Assembly: GCF_051148895.1 (NCBI RefSeq) | Contig: NZ_CP154625.1 | Span: 1,922,001-1,986,000 of the forward strand | DNA from: Terrisporobacter vanillatitrophus | GTDB lineage: Bacteria > Bacillota > Clostridia > Peptostreptococcales > Peptostreptococcaceae | Direction of reading: 5' to 3' | Length of the DNA stretch: 64,000 nucleotides | Part shown: piece after piece, positions 25,643 to 34,002 of the stretch | How the letters are laid out: every line of letters begins with the position of its first letter | Numbering within the stretch: position 1 is the first letter of the stretch | Notes under the pieces: model-generated | Database searches by the model: none | The model's input: the letters and a program-made list of their open reading frames with translations, nothing else | Told to the model about the DNA's origin: nothing | Program-made: the position numbers and the translations under genes

Positions 25643-27543
25643 AAAAAGAGGCTGTCGCATAAACGATTGAAAAATCGTTGGGCGATAGCTCCTTTTTACT
25701 TATTTAAAACTCAAAACTACTGAAAATAATTTTATTTCACTTATATTTACTAAAAATAAGCATGACAAATAAAGGTATTTGAAATACCGTTTTTTTAGCT
25801 ATCTATATTAAAATTAAGCGATTTTCTTTAAAGGATGAAGGGATGTTTTACATTTTCCATTTTGTATTTTATTATGCAATTTATTTATGTTATAAGCCAT
25901 TCCTAATAAAATACATTCCGCTAAAATATTTTTTTCACCTTTACATAAAAACCTTCTAAATTCCATGTTTTGTTTTATTTGAGCGAATGCTCCTTCGGCT
26001 TGAATACTTCTATTCATTCTTAGTTGAATACCTTCGGTACTCACTATTCTTTGTAAATTTCCTTTACGTTTTTCATTAAATACTTTTGAAATATTAAGTT
26101 TTTTAGTTCTATCTTCTAAAGGAGTTTTACAGTTATTTCCTTTAATGCATTTAGTTTTAAATTGACATCCTTTACAATCTTCGCACATATAACAAGTTAT
26201 TTCACACTTGTATCCAGTTGTACTTTTTCTGGTTTTTGTGCTAGTAACAGTTAATTTCTTATTGTTTTTACATAGATAATAGTCATCTTTATCGTTGTAA
26301 GACATATTATCCATTCTACCAATATCATTTTTATATTTTCTTGTTTTACTAATTTCATAATTAGCTGGTTTTATAAATGATTGTTGTCCATTTTTTTCTA
26401 GATGTACATAGTTTTCTTCACTTTCATATCCTGAATCAGTTATTACTTTAGGATATTTAAAACTTAAATATGACTCTGCATTTTGTAAAAATGGTATTAG
26501 AGTAGTTGTGTCAGCTGGTTGAGGTCCTGCACTTATCCAGACTATATATTCAGAATCAACTCCAAACTGAACGTTGTAAGCAGGTTTTAATTGACCATTT
26601 TTCATATGATCTTCCTTCATTCTCATGAAAGTGGCATCTTTATCTGTTTTAGAGTAGCTATTACGTTCACCCATTATATGTAAATCTTTAGTGTATTTTT
26701 TTAATCTATCAATATAGCTATCTAATTCTTCAATAGATTTTTGAATAGGCGATTTTCTTTTACCTTTACCATAAACAAATACAACATCTTCTTCATTTGC
26801 TATTTTCTTAAGTTTTTTTAGTAATTTTTTTAGATGATGCATTTTGATTTTGTTTTTATAAATTAATTTGATACCAAAATCTTGTTCACATTTTAAAACG
26901 AAATTAGGTATTTTATCCATCATTTTTTGCATATTTTTTGTTACAGCTTTTTTCCAAACAAAAGTATATCTATTAGATGACGCTTCTATTTTAGTACCAT
27001 CTATAAATATTGTTTCTTTTGAAATTTCATTTTTATCTGCAAGCATATTTGCTAATTGGGCAAGTAATTCTTCAGATACTGGTGCGAAATGTATACTACG
27101 AAATCTGGCAATTGTTGAATGATCTGGAGCGGAGGCTCCGCCTAAAAGATACATAAAATTAACATCTCTTTTGCATGCATTTTCTATTTTTCTTGAAGAA
27201 TATAAGCTATTCATATATCCGTAAACAATGATTTTTAACATTTCTCTTGGGGTTATTGTATTTTCTCTAATTCGAGAATAAGTCTGATATAACTTTTCTA
27301 AATTCATCTCCTCTATAGTTTGACTTAATAACCTCACTGAATCATCTTTTGGAATTAAATAATCAATCTCTAGTGGTAATTTTAATTGATAATTATCACC
27401 ATACTTAGTATAATCAATTTGTATAATATTTTGTTTGGTCATAAAATAATTATACAAAAATCCCAAGATCTTTTGAACTTGGGATTTATTTTTTTATGCA
27501 AAAAGGGCATCGCCCTATTTTTTTAGTGCGACAGCCCCTTTTT
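25643..27543. mobile_element. Complete IS1182-type insertion sequence
   Basis: The ends are 17-base inverted repeats with one mismatch: AAAAAGAGGCTGTCGCA (25643-25659) and, on the other strand, AAAAAGGGGCTGTCGCA (27543-27527). Between them is one intact transposase gene on the minus strand and a short hairpin next to each end. The outer A and T bases may belong to the target, which would then have been palindromic. No clear direct target duplication is visible. Both ends and the gene are intact, so it could be active. Confidence 0.9.
25814..27466 (-). CDS. IS1182-family transposase
   Basis: A 550-residue DDE transposase. The N-terminal DUF772-type region (about 70-130, with the conserved segment PREMLKIIVYGYMNSLYSSR and DHSTIARFR) is followed by catalytic Asp156 (FIDGTK), a second Asp near 341 (VITDSGYES) and the Glu in QAEGAFAQIKQNMEFRRF (about 490). 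A Cys cluster (CEITCYMCEDCKGCQFKTKC) before the last Glu is typical of the family. Full length with no frameshift. Confidence 0.95.
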   Translation of the reverse strand: MGFLYNYFMTKQNIIQIDYTKYGDNYQLKLPLEIDYLIPKDDSVRLLSQTIEEMNLEKLYQTYSRIRENTITPREMLKIIVYGYMNSLYSSRKIENACKRDVNFMYLLGGASAPDHSTIARFRSIHFAPVSEELLAQLANMLADKNEISKETIFIDGTKIEASSNRYTFVWKKAVTKNMQKMMDKIPNFVLKCEQDFGIKLIYKNKIKMHHLKKLLKKLKKIANEEDVVFVYGKGKRKSPIQKSIEELDSYIDRLKKYTKDLHIMGERNSYSKTDKDATFMRMKEDHMKNGQLKPAYNVQFGVDSEYIVWISAGPQPADTTTLIPFLQNAESYLSFKYPKVITDSGYESEENYVHLEKNGQQSFIKPANYEISKTRKYKNDIGRMDNMSYNDKDDYYLCKNNKKLTVTSTKTRKSTTGYKCEITCYMCEDCKGCQFKTKCIKGNNCKTPLEDRTKKLNISKVFNEKRKGNLQRIVSTEGIQLRMNRSIQAEGAFAQIKQNMEFRRFLCKGEKNILAECILLGMAYNINKLHNKIQNGKCKTSLHPLKKIA

Positions 27544-27644
27544 ATATTTTTAAGGAATTTATGATATGAATAATTTGAAAATATAAAGATAAATTAAAAG
27601 TTTCAAGAGGACTATAAGAAAGTCTTTTGGGAATAGTTGAAATA

Positions 27645-27678
27645 AAAAAACAGAGATTAAATATAATCTCTGTTTTTT
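27645..27678 (-). terminator. Intrinsic terminator after typA
   Basis: 15-base perfect arms (27645-27659 and 27664-27678), with a U-run at the 3' side on the minus strand. Confidence 0.85.
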
Positions 27679-27683
27679 ATTTA

Positions 27684-29516
27684 TTATTGTCCTGAAGATC
27701 TTCTTCTCTTATTGTATTGAAGTCTTTCGTGTTCGTTTAAATATTTCTTTCTAAGTCTTATAGAATCTGGAGTTACTTCAACTAATTCATCATCATCTAT
27801 AAACTCTAATGCTTCTTCAAGAGTAAATGTTCTTGCAGCATTTAATTTTATAGCATCATCTGAACCAGAAGCACGAACATTAGTTAACTTTTTGTTTTTA
27901 GTTGGGTTAACTATCATATCATCTTTTCTAGAGTTCATACCTATTATCATACCTTCGTATACATCTACACCTGGATCTACGAACATAGTAGCTCTTTCAC
28001 TTAAAGCAGCTAATCCGTAAGCCATAGTAGAACCGTTAGTTTGAGATATTAACACACCATTGGCTCTTGATGGTATTTCACCTTTGTAATCTTCGTATCT
28101 AGCAAATGAACGAACCATATTACCTTCACCACGAGTATCATTTATAAACTCAGATCTGTATCCTAAAAGTCCACGAGTAGGGCAAGAGAATTCTATTTTA
28201 ACGAAATCTCCTTCTATAGACATGGCTTCCATCATACCTTTTCTTAAGTTCATTTTATTTATAACAGTACCAGAGTAAATTTCTGGACAGTTTATTATAA
28301 CTTTTTCAATTGGTTCTTGTAATTTTTCGTTTTCATCTCTGTGCATTAAAACTTCTGGCTTAGAAACACCTATTTCATAACCTTCACGTCTCATGTTTTC
28401 AAGAAGTATAGATAAGTGAAGTTCACCTCTACCAGATACTCTATATCCATCAGTTGTATCCATTGGTTCAACTTTTAAACCAACGTTAACTTCTAATTCT
28501 TTGTCTAATCTATCTTTTAAGTGTCTTGTAGTAACGAATTTACCGCTTTTACCAGCGAATGGAGAATCATTAACTAAGAAGTTCATAGAAAGTGTAGGTT
28601 CTTCTATATGTATCATTTCCATTGGTAAGTGATGTCCAACTTCACAAATTGTTTCACCTATAGATATATCAGGTATACCTGATATTACTACGATGTCTCC
28701 TGAGTGAGCTTTGTCAACTTCAATTTGTTTTAATCCTTCATAAACTGAAAGTTTAGATATTTTTCCTCTAGTTACAACTTCTCCTGCTTTACAAACTGAA
28801 ACTTGCTCTCCGCTTTTTACAGTTCCTTTGTAAACTCTACCTATTCCCAGTCTTCCTACAAAGTTATCGTATGCAAGTGCAGATATTTGTAATTGAAGAT
28901 GCTTATCATCATAATTTGGGTAAGCAGAAGCATGTTCAACTATAGTTTCAAATAAAGGAGATAAATCTGTAGAATCATCATCCATTTCTCTCTTAGCTAT
29001 ACCTTGTTTAGCTATACCGTATATGATAGGGAATTCACATTGTTCGTCAGTTGCGTTTAAGTCTACGAATAAATCGAATACTTCATCCACAACTTCTTCA
29101 GCTCTTTGATCTGACTTATCTATTTTGTTTATAAATAGTATTGGTCTTAAACCTAATTCTAAAGATTTTTGTAACACGAATCTTGTTTGAGGCATTGGTC
29201 CTTCAGATGCATCAACTAGTAATACAACAGTGTCAACAGTTTTAATAACACGTTCAACTTCAGAAGAGAAGTCACTATGTCCTGGTGTATCTACTATATT
29301 TATTTTATAATCTTTATAGTTTATAGAACAGTTTTTAGAATATATTGTGATACCTCTTTCTGCTTCAAGATCATTACTATCCATAACACAGTCTTTTACT
29401 ACTTCGTTTGCTCTAAATACACCACTTTGAGATAAGAAAGCATCAACTAAAGTTGATTTTCCAGCATCAACGTGGGCAATAACAGCTATATTGATAATTT
29501 TATGTTTTGTTGTCAT
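27684..29516 (-). CDS. typA: Ribosome-associated translational GTPase TypA/BipA
   Basis: A 610-residue translation factor GTPase. G1 AHVDAGKST (14-22), G2 with the conserved RGITIYSKNCS, G3 DTPGHSDF and G4 NKIDKSD are intact, followed by EF-G-like domains and the BipA-specific C-terminus with NVRASGSDDAIKLNAARTFTLEEA. It binds ribosomes and helps 50S assembly and stress or cold adaptation. Single-gene unit. Confidence 0.97.
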   Translation of the reverse strand: MTTKHKIINIAVIAHVDAGKSTLVDAFLSQSGVFRANEVVKDCVMDSNDLEAERGITIYSKNCSINYKDYKINIVDTPGHSDFSSEVERVIKTVDTVVLLVDASEGPMPQTRFVLQKSLELGLRPILFINKIDKSDQRAEEVVDEVFDLFVDLNATDEQCEFPIIYGIAKQGIAKREMDDDSTDLSPLFETIVEHASAYPNYDDKHLQLQISALAYDNFVGRLGIGRVYKGTVKSGEQVSVCKAGEVVTRGKISKLSVYEGLKQIEVDKAHSGDIVVISGIPDISIGETICEVGHHLPMEMIHIEEPTLSMNFLVNDSPFAGKSGKFVTTRHLKDRLDKELEVNVGLKVEPMDTTDGYRVSGRGELHLSILLENMRREGYEIGVSKPEVLMHRDENEKLQEPIEKVIINCPEIYSGTVINKMNLRKGMMEAMSIEGDFVKIEFSCPTRGLLGYRSEFINDTRGEGNMVRSFARYEDYKGEIPSRANGVLISQTNGSTMAYGLAALSERATMFVDPGVDVYEGMIIGMNSRKDDMIVNPTKNKKLTNVRASGSDDAIKLNAARTFTLEEALEFIDDDELVEVTPDSIRLRKKYLNEHERLQYNKRRRSSGQ

Positions 29517-29701
29517 TTATATAATTTTCCTTTCTAAAAAATAACTTGTACAGTATACCATACCATACTAAAAAAGTAAAATAAATTAAAGATAAATACT
29601 TACATCCTTATTAGTATTAACTTAATTCAAAAAAGAAAATCATAATTAAATAATAATTATTATATATTTATAAATATATATAGTTTATAAATCAGTAATA
29701 T

Positions 29702-30223
29702 TTAAAAAAGGTATTCTTTGTGTAGTTTCCAAGTATTATCGTCCCATTTATATATGCAAATATTATCAAAGTCACAATGAAATTTAAAAGGAAATTGATT
29801 AACATAATTCCATAAATCAGTATATATTTTATTAATTTTTTTAGAACTTACAGTTACATGAAAAATTTTGTTTTTCCCATCTTTTTCATTAAAGTTAATA
29901 TAATTTATTTTATTTAGTTCATCAATTAATCTATCATGCAACTTTTTACCCTCATCACTCATATCCACTTTCATAAAAATTACTCTGTCATCAAAGTGAT
30001 CATATCCATCCAAAATATAGTTGGTTTTAGTATTATTTTTTACAAAGGTTTCTAATACTTCTTCAACTTCTTTAATATTTTTTTCTTCAAAAGGAGACTT
30101 AATAGTAAAATGCGCTGGTAATTTTGAAGATTTTGCTTTAAATTTTTTATAAACTTCTTTTCTTAAGTTATTATTAAAATCTCCACCTTCTCCTTTTACA
30201 ACACTAACAATTACGTATCTCAA
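29702..30223 (-). CDS. 2H phosphoesterase (2'-5' RNA ligase/LigT-like)
   Basis: A 173-residue protein with the two HxT motifs of the 2H superfamily: HFT at 38-40 (LPAHFTIKSPF) and HVT at 122-124 (IFHVTVSS). Such proteins hydrolyse or ligate 2',5'- or cyclic phosphodiester bonds in RNA or nucleotides. The exact substrate is not known here. GGAGGTATAAAATTGAG precedes the start. Confidence 0.85.
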   Translation of the reverse strand: MRYVIVSVVKGEGGDFNNNLRKEVYKKFKAKSSKLPAHFTIKSPFEEKNIKEVEEVLETFVKNNTKTNYILDGYDHFDDRVIFMKVDMSDEGKKLHDRLIDELNKINYINFNEKDGKNKIFHVTVSSKKINKIYTDLWNYVNQFPFKFHCDFDNICIYKWDDNTWKLHKEYLF

Positions 30224-30463
30224 TTTTATACCTCCAGAACTTTTTATTATTATAATATAAGATTTTGCGAAGATTATACAATTATTTAAATATAAAAATT
30301 AAAATCTTAGTACAAAATTATATTATATAAAGCATAGAATTGAATAAAAATTTCATCATAAATTCACATATGTATTATAATATAGAAGTAAAATATTTAT
30401 ATTATTTAACAAGAAAATGAAATAATAGGTATTTAAGTTATATAAAATTATAGGAGTGATTAA

Positions 30464-31144
30464 ATGAATACATCTATTTTGGTTATGGAAGATGATGTGA
30501 ATATACAAGAATTAATAGTAGAGTTTTTAAAAGCGGAAGGCTATGATGTTGATTATGCCAGCGACGGCATAGAAGGAATACAGTTATTTAAAAAAAAGGA
30601 ATACGATTTAGTATTATTAGATATAATGATGCCAAACTTAGATGGTTATTCTGTATGTAAAATGATTAGAAAAAGTTCTAATGTGCCAATTATATTTTTA
30701 ACTGCAATGAACGAAGAAAGTAATCAACTAAAGGGATTTGAGTTGGAATGTGATGATTATATAACAAAGCCATTTTCATTTAATGTTTTAATTCAAAGAG
30801 TAAAAGCCGTTTTAAGGCGTGGAAAAAGTAATTTAAGTAATGATTTTTTAATCTTTGAAAAAATAAAGTTAGATTTGAATACTTACTCAGTAGAATTAGA
30901 TGATAATAATATAGAATTAACTTTAAAGGAATTTAATATTTTAAAAACGTTAATAGAAAAATATCCTCAAGTCATAACAAGAGAGAGTTTATTAGATAGT
31001 ATTTGGGGATACGATTATTATGGTGATACAAGAATAGTTGATGCTCATATAAAAAATCTTAGAAAAAAAATAAGCTTACCATATATTAAAACTGTAAAAG
31101 GAATAGGTTATACCCTTGAAAAAGATATTGAAGTTTTGGAATAG
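30464..31144 (+). CDS. OmpR-family response regulator
   Basis: A 226-residue response regulator. The receiver domain has acidic residues Asp10-Asp11, phosphoacceptor Asp53 (LLDIMMPNLDGYS) and the conserved Thr and Lys (LTAMNE, TKPF). A winged-helix DNA-binding domain follows (about 130-222, ending TVKGIGYTLE). It is followed directly by its kinase gene, which overlaps it by 29 bases. Target genes are not evident, though the small helical protein at 32430 is a neighbour. Confidence 0.95.
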   Translation: MNTSILVMEDDVNIQELIVEFLKAEGYDVDYASDGIEGIQLFKKKEYDLVLLDIMMPNLDGYSVCKMIRKSSNVPIIFLTAMNEESNQLKGFELECDDYITKPFSFNVLIQRVKAVLRRGKSNLSNDFLIFEKIKLDLNTYSVELDDNNIELTLKEFNILKTLIEKYPQVITRESLLDSIWGYDYYGDTRIVDAHIKNLRKKISLPYIKTVKGIGYTLEKDIEVLE

Positions 31145-32369
31145 CCTAAATATAAAATATAAGTTATTTACTATTACCTCAGGGCTTCTTATATTCTTAG
31201 CATTTATAGTTTATTTAACTTTATATTTTTTTATGCCAGCATATTATCACCAATATAAAATTGAACTATTAAAAAACAGTGTCAGTTCCATTGTGGAAGA
31301 TTCTAAGTTTTATGATTTAGAAGAGTTGCAACAAAGACTTTATTTTTTAGGGAAAAAACAAAATGTTGCAATGATATTAACAGATGATAAAGGATTTATT
31401 ATTTTTGGTAAAAATGAACAACATATTACGAATAAATATAATGGAAATATTCCAATGTCTAGTCAGATAAAGGAATATACAATAAGAGCTACTATAAAAT
31501 TAAAAGAGAGCCCTAATTTATATTATCTAGAAATTGTAATGCCACTTCAACCAATAGATGAAGCTAATACAGTACTTAGAAATATTTTACCATTTATAAT
31601 ATTTTCAGCCTTTTTTATAGCTCTACTTGGAGCATATATTTACTCTAAGACAATAACAAAACCCTTAATTGAAATTATTAATAAGGAAAGAGAAGAAGAA
31701 CAAAAAAGAAAAGAGTTTATTGCAACTATTTCCCATGAATTGAAAACACCAATAACAATAATAAGTGGTCAATTAGAGGGAATGATATATAACGTAGGTA
31801 AGTATAAAGACAGAGAAACCTACTTGAAAAAATCTTATGAATCTACACAAGAATTAAAAGTATTAGTAGATGAAATGATGGAAATATCAAAGAATGAACT
31901 ACAAGAAAAAGATTTAAAAATAGAGGTTATTAATTTAAGTGAAATGTTAGAGCAATTAGTAAATAGACAAAGTTATTTAATTGAAAATAAGAGCTTAAAC
32001 CTTGTATATAAAGTGGAAGGTAAATTATTTATAAAAGCTGACAAAGAAAAAATTATAAAAGTTTTAAATAATTTAATCAATAACGCTATTAAATATTCGC
32101 CAAAAAACGAAAAAATAATTGTAAAGGCATTTAAGTCAAAAGCAAGTAAAACAGTAGTTGTAGAAATAGAAAATACGGGAGTTACAATTGAACAGAAGTA
32201 TTTAAGTGAAGTATTTAATCCTTTCTATAGGGTGGAAAAATCTAGGAATAGAAAAACTGGTGGTAGTGGATTAGGCCTTTATATAGTAAGTAAAATCCTA
32301 AAAAGTCATAACCTTTATTATAAAATGGAAAGTAAAAAAAATTCTGTTTTATTTACTATTTATTTTTAG
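31116..32369 (+). CDS. Membrane sensor histidine kinase
   Basis: A 417-residue kinase with two membrane segments (about 17-37 and 158-178) enclosing an extracellular sensor of ~120 residues. The phospho-His is about residue 207 (ISHELKTPI). The ATPase domain has N-box NNLINNAIKYSP, a G1-like region, and G2 GGSGLGLYIV. The frame has no ATG before the membrane segment; TTG at 31116 or 31128 must start it, inside the regulator gene, so the pair is translationally coupled. The signal is unknown. Confidence 0.92.
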   Translation: MKKILKFWNSLNIKYKLFTITSGLLIFLAFIVYLTLYFFMPAYYHQYKIELLKNSVSSIVEDSKFYDLEELQQRLYFLGKKQNVAMILTDDKGFIIFGKNEQHITNKYNGNIPMSSQIKEYTIRATIKLKESPNLYYLEIVMPLQPIDEANTVLRNILPFIIFSAFFIALLGAYIYSKTITKPLIEIINKEREEEQKRKEFIATISHELKTPITIISGQLEGMIYNVGKYKDRETYLKKSYESTQELKVLVDEMMEISKNELQEKDLKIEVINLSEMLEQLVNRQSYLIENKSLNLVYKVEGKLFIKADKEKIIKVLNNLINNAIKYSPKNEKIIVKAFKSKASKTVVVEIENTGVTIEQKYLSEVFNPFYRVEKSRNRKTGGSGLGLYIVSKILKSHNLYYKMESKKNSVLFTIYF

Positions 32370-32429
32370 ATAAATAATTTTAATAAATTAAGGAAAAATA
32401 TATCTAAGAAATAAATAGGAGGTATAAAT

Positions 32430-32666
32430 ATGAATCTAAAAAATGATATGGGAAATATGAAAGATGATTTGAAAAAAGGTTTAGATAAAGTAGGAGATGG
32501 AATGAAAAATACTGTTAGTAATATAGGCCACGCAGCTGGAAAACTTACTAATGCAATGAAACATACTACTATGGAAATTAAAGACGATATGGTAGGTATG
32601 ATGTCTAATGTTACTGATAAAGCTGACGATGTAAAAGACAAAATGGAAGATGGTATGAAAAAATAA
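32430..32666 (+). CDS. Small amphipathic-helix protein
   Basis: A 78-residue protein made of repeated charged helices (DDLKKGLDKVGDGMKNTV, VTDKADDVKDKMEDGMKK) and rich in Met, Lys and Asp. It resembles the helical parts of YtxH/LEA-like stress proteins. No signal peptide. A TAGGAGGTATAAAT ribosome site is strong. It follows the sensor kinase by 60 bases and has its own terminator, so it may be the last gene of that operon. Function unknown. Confidence 0.7.
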   Translation: MNLKNDMGNMKDDLKKGLDKVGDGMKNTVSNIGHAAGKLTNAMKHTTMEIKDDMVGMMSNVTDKADDVKDKMEDGMKK

Positions 32667-32670
32667 CAAA

Positions 32671-32698
32671 AGGAACCTTTTAAGGTTCCTCTTTTTTA
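32671..32698 (+). terminator. Intrinsic terminator
   Basis: Perfect 20-base palindrome AGGAACCTTTTAAGGTTCCT (32671-32690) followed by CTTTTTT. Confidence 0.9.
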
Positions 32699-32739
32699 TT
32701 TTGAAATAATTGTACTGATACAATGCAAGAATAATACGT

Positions 32740-32777
32740 ATAATTATAATAAATATACAAAGGTGTATTATAATTAT
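32740..32777 (+). promoter_or_regulatory. Palindrome upstream of the S-component-like gene
   Basis: 12-base perfect arms ATAATTATAATA (32740-32751) and its complement (32766-32777) lie about 35 bases before the ATG at 32810. It could be an operator or a leader hairpin. The AT-only arms make chance possible. Confidence 0.4.
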
Positions 32778-32809
32778 CTACATAGAGTATAGAATTTGGA
32801 GGAGAGATA

Positions 32810-33343
32810 ATGGAAAATATAAAACAACAAAAAACAAATGTATCATCTAAAACTAGAACATTGGTATCTGCAGCTTTATTTGCAGGAATTATATGTATTA
32901 CAATAGCTTATTTTCTTCATATACCAGTAGGAGGTAATGGTGGATTTGTTCATATAGGTGATGCTTTTATATATTTAGCAGCAGTGTTGCTTCCTACACC
33001 TTATGCAGCTTGTGCAGCAGCAATAGGTGCTGGTATGGCAGACATACTTACAGGAGCTGCAAACTGGGCTTTAGCAACAATAATAATAAAGCCCATACTT
33101 GTTTTATTTTTTACAAATAAAAGTAAAAAAATTATTAATACAAGAAATGTATGTGCAGCAATTATAGCAGGAATAATAGGAACAGTTTTATATATGGTTG
33201 CAGAAGGAATAATGTATGGAAGTTTTGTTAGTGCTTTTGTTCTATCATTAATAGGTCTTGTTCAACCAATAGGAAGTTTTATAGTATTTGTAGTTATAGG
33301 TTTAGTATTTGATAAATTAAAAATAAAAGAAATGGTAAAATAA
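32810..33343 (+). CDS. TIGR04002-like membrane protein, probable ECF S-component
   Basis: A 177-residue protein with about five or six membrane helices. HIPVGGNGGFVHIGDAFIYLAAVLLPTPYAA (about 38-68) matches the substrate-loop pattern of ECF S-components, and the fold and length agree. It lies 24 bases before a short radical SAM gene and is likely co-transcribed with it, a pairing I recall for the TIGR04002 and TatD-associated radical SAM families. The transported vitamin is unknown. No EcfT or EcfA gene is adjacent; the module at 7771-9338 could supply energy. Confidence 0.8.
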   Translation: MENIKQQKTNVSSKTRTLVSAALFAGIICITIAYFLHIPVGGNGGFVHIGDAFIYLAAVLLPTPYAACAAAIGAGMADILTGAANWALATIIIKPILVLFFTNKSKKIINTRNVCAAIIAGIIGTVLYMVAEGIMYGSFVSAFVLSLIGLVQPIGSFIVFVVIGLVFDKLKIKEMVK

Positions 33344-33367
33344 GCATAAAAATGGGGGAATTGAAAA

Positions 33368-33964
33368 ATGACAATTTTATATGATTATAAACAAAGCCTT
33401 TATGTTAATATAACAAATCAATGTCCATGCTCTTGTGTTTTCTGCATAAGAAAAGAAACAGATCATGTGGGGAATAGTGATAGTTTATGGTTAGATCATG
33501 AACCTACAGTTGAAGAAGTGAAAGAGGAATTTAAAAAATTTAATTTAGAAAAGTATGATGAAATAGTGTTTTGTGGATATGGTGAACCGCTAGTAAGAAT
33601 AAATGAAGTTATAGAAATTGCAAAATATATTAGAAGTATCTCAGACTTGAAAATAAGAATAAATACTAATGGTCTATCTGATTTGATTCATAGTAAGAAA
33701 ACAGCAATGTTATTAAATGACAATATAGACTCTGTATCCATTAGCTTAAATGCACCTAATAAAAGTAGATACAATGAAGTTACAAGACCAAAATTTGGTG
33801 AAAAATCCTTTGATGCATTACTTGATTTTGCCCTAGACTGCAAAAGATATGTCAAGGAAGTTAATTTTTCTGTAGTTGACGAGATTAGTAATGAAGAAAT
33901 TGAAGAATCACAAAAGTTGGCGGATAAAATGAATATAGTCCTTAGAGTAAGACACAAAAACTAG
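33368..33964 (+). CDS. Short radical SAM protein (TatD-associated type)
   Basis: A 198-residue radical SAM enzyme. The cluster-binding motif is CxxxCxxC in QCPCSCVFCIRK (residues about 18-29). GYGEP (about 74-78), RINTNG and the SISLNAPN segment follow. It is shorter than most radical SAM proteins but matches the length of the TatD-associated family. Its reaction is unknown; the neighbouring S-component-like protein suggests salvage of a cofactor or modified base. It ends in a terminator, which carries a group II intron just behind it. Confidence 0.85.
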   Translation: MTILYDYKQSLYVNITNQCPCSCVFCIRKETDHVGNSDSLWLDHEPTVEEVKEEFKKFNLEKYDEIVFCGYGEPLVRINEVIEIAKYIRSISDLKIRINTNGLSDLIHSKKTAMLLNDNIDSVSISLNAPNKSRYNEVTRPKFGEKSFDALLDFALDCKRYVKEVNFSVVDEISNEEIEESQKLADKMNIVLRVRHKN

Positions 33965-33969
33965 ATTGA

Positions 33970-34000
33970 AAATAGCTTATTGAAAAATAAGCTATTTTTT
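33970..34000 (+). terminator. Intrinsic terminator of the radical SAM unit, at intron insertion site
   Basis: 12-base arms (33970-33981 and 33986-33997) and a T-run to 34000. The group II intron starts three bases later. Confidence 0.85.
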
Positions 34001-34002
34001 AT

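Noticed and set aside
31116..31144. Possible frameshift fusing response regulator and kinase
   Set aside because: Both proteins are full length, with complete domains; a 29-base overlap with a TTG start explains the arrangement.
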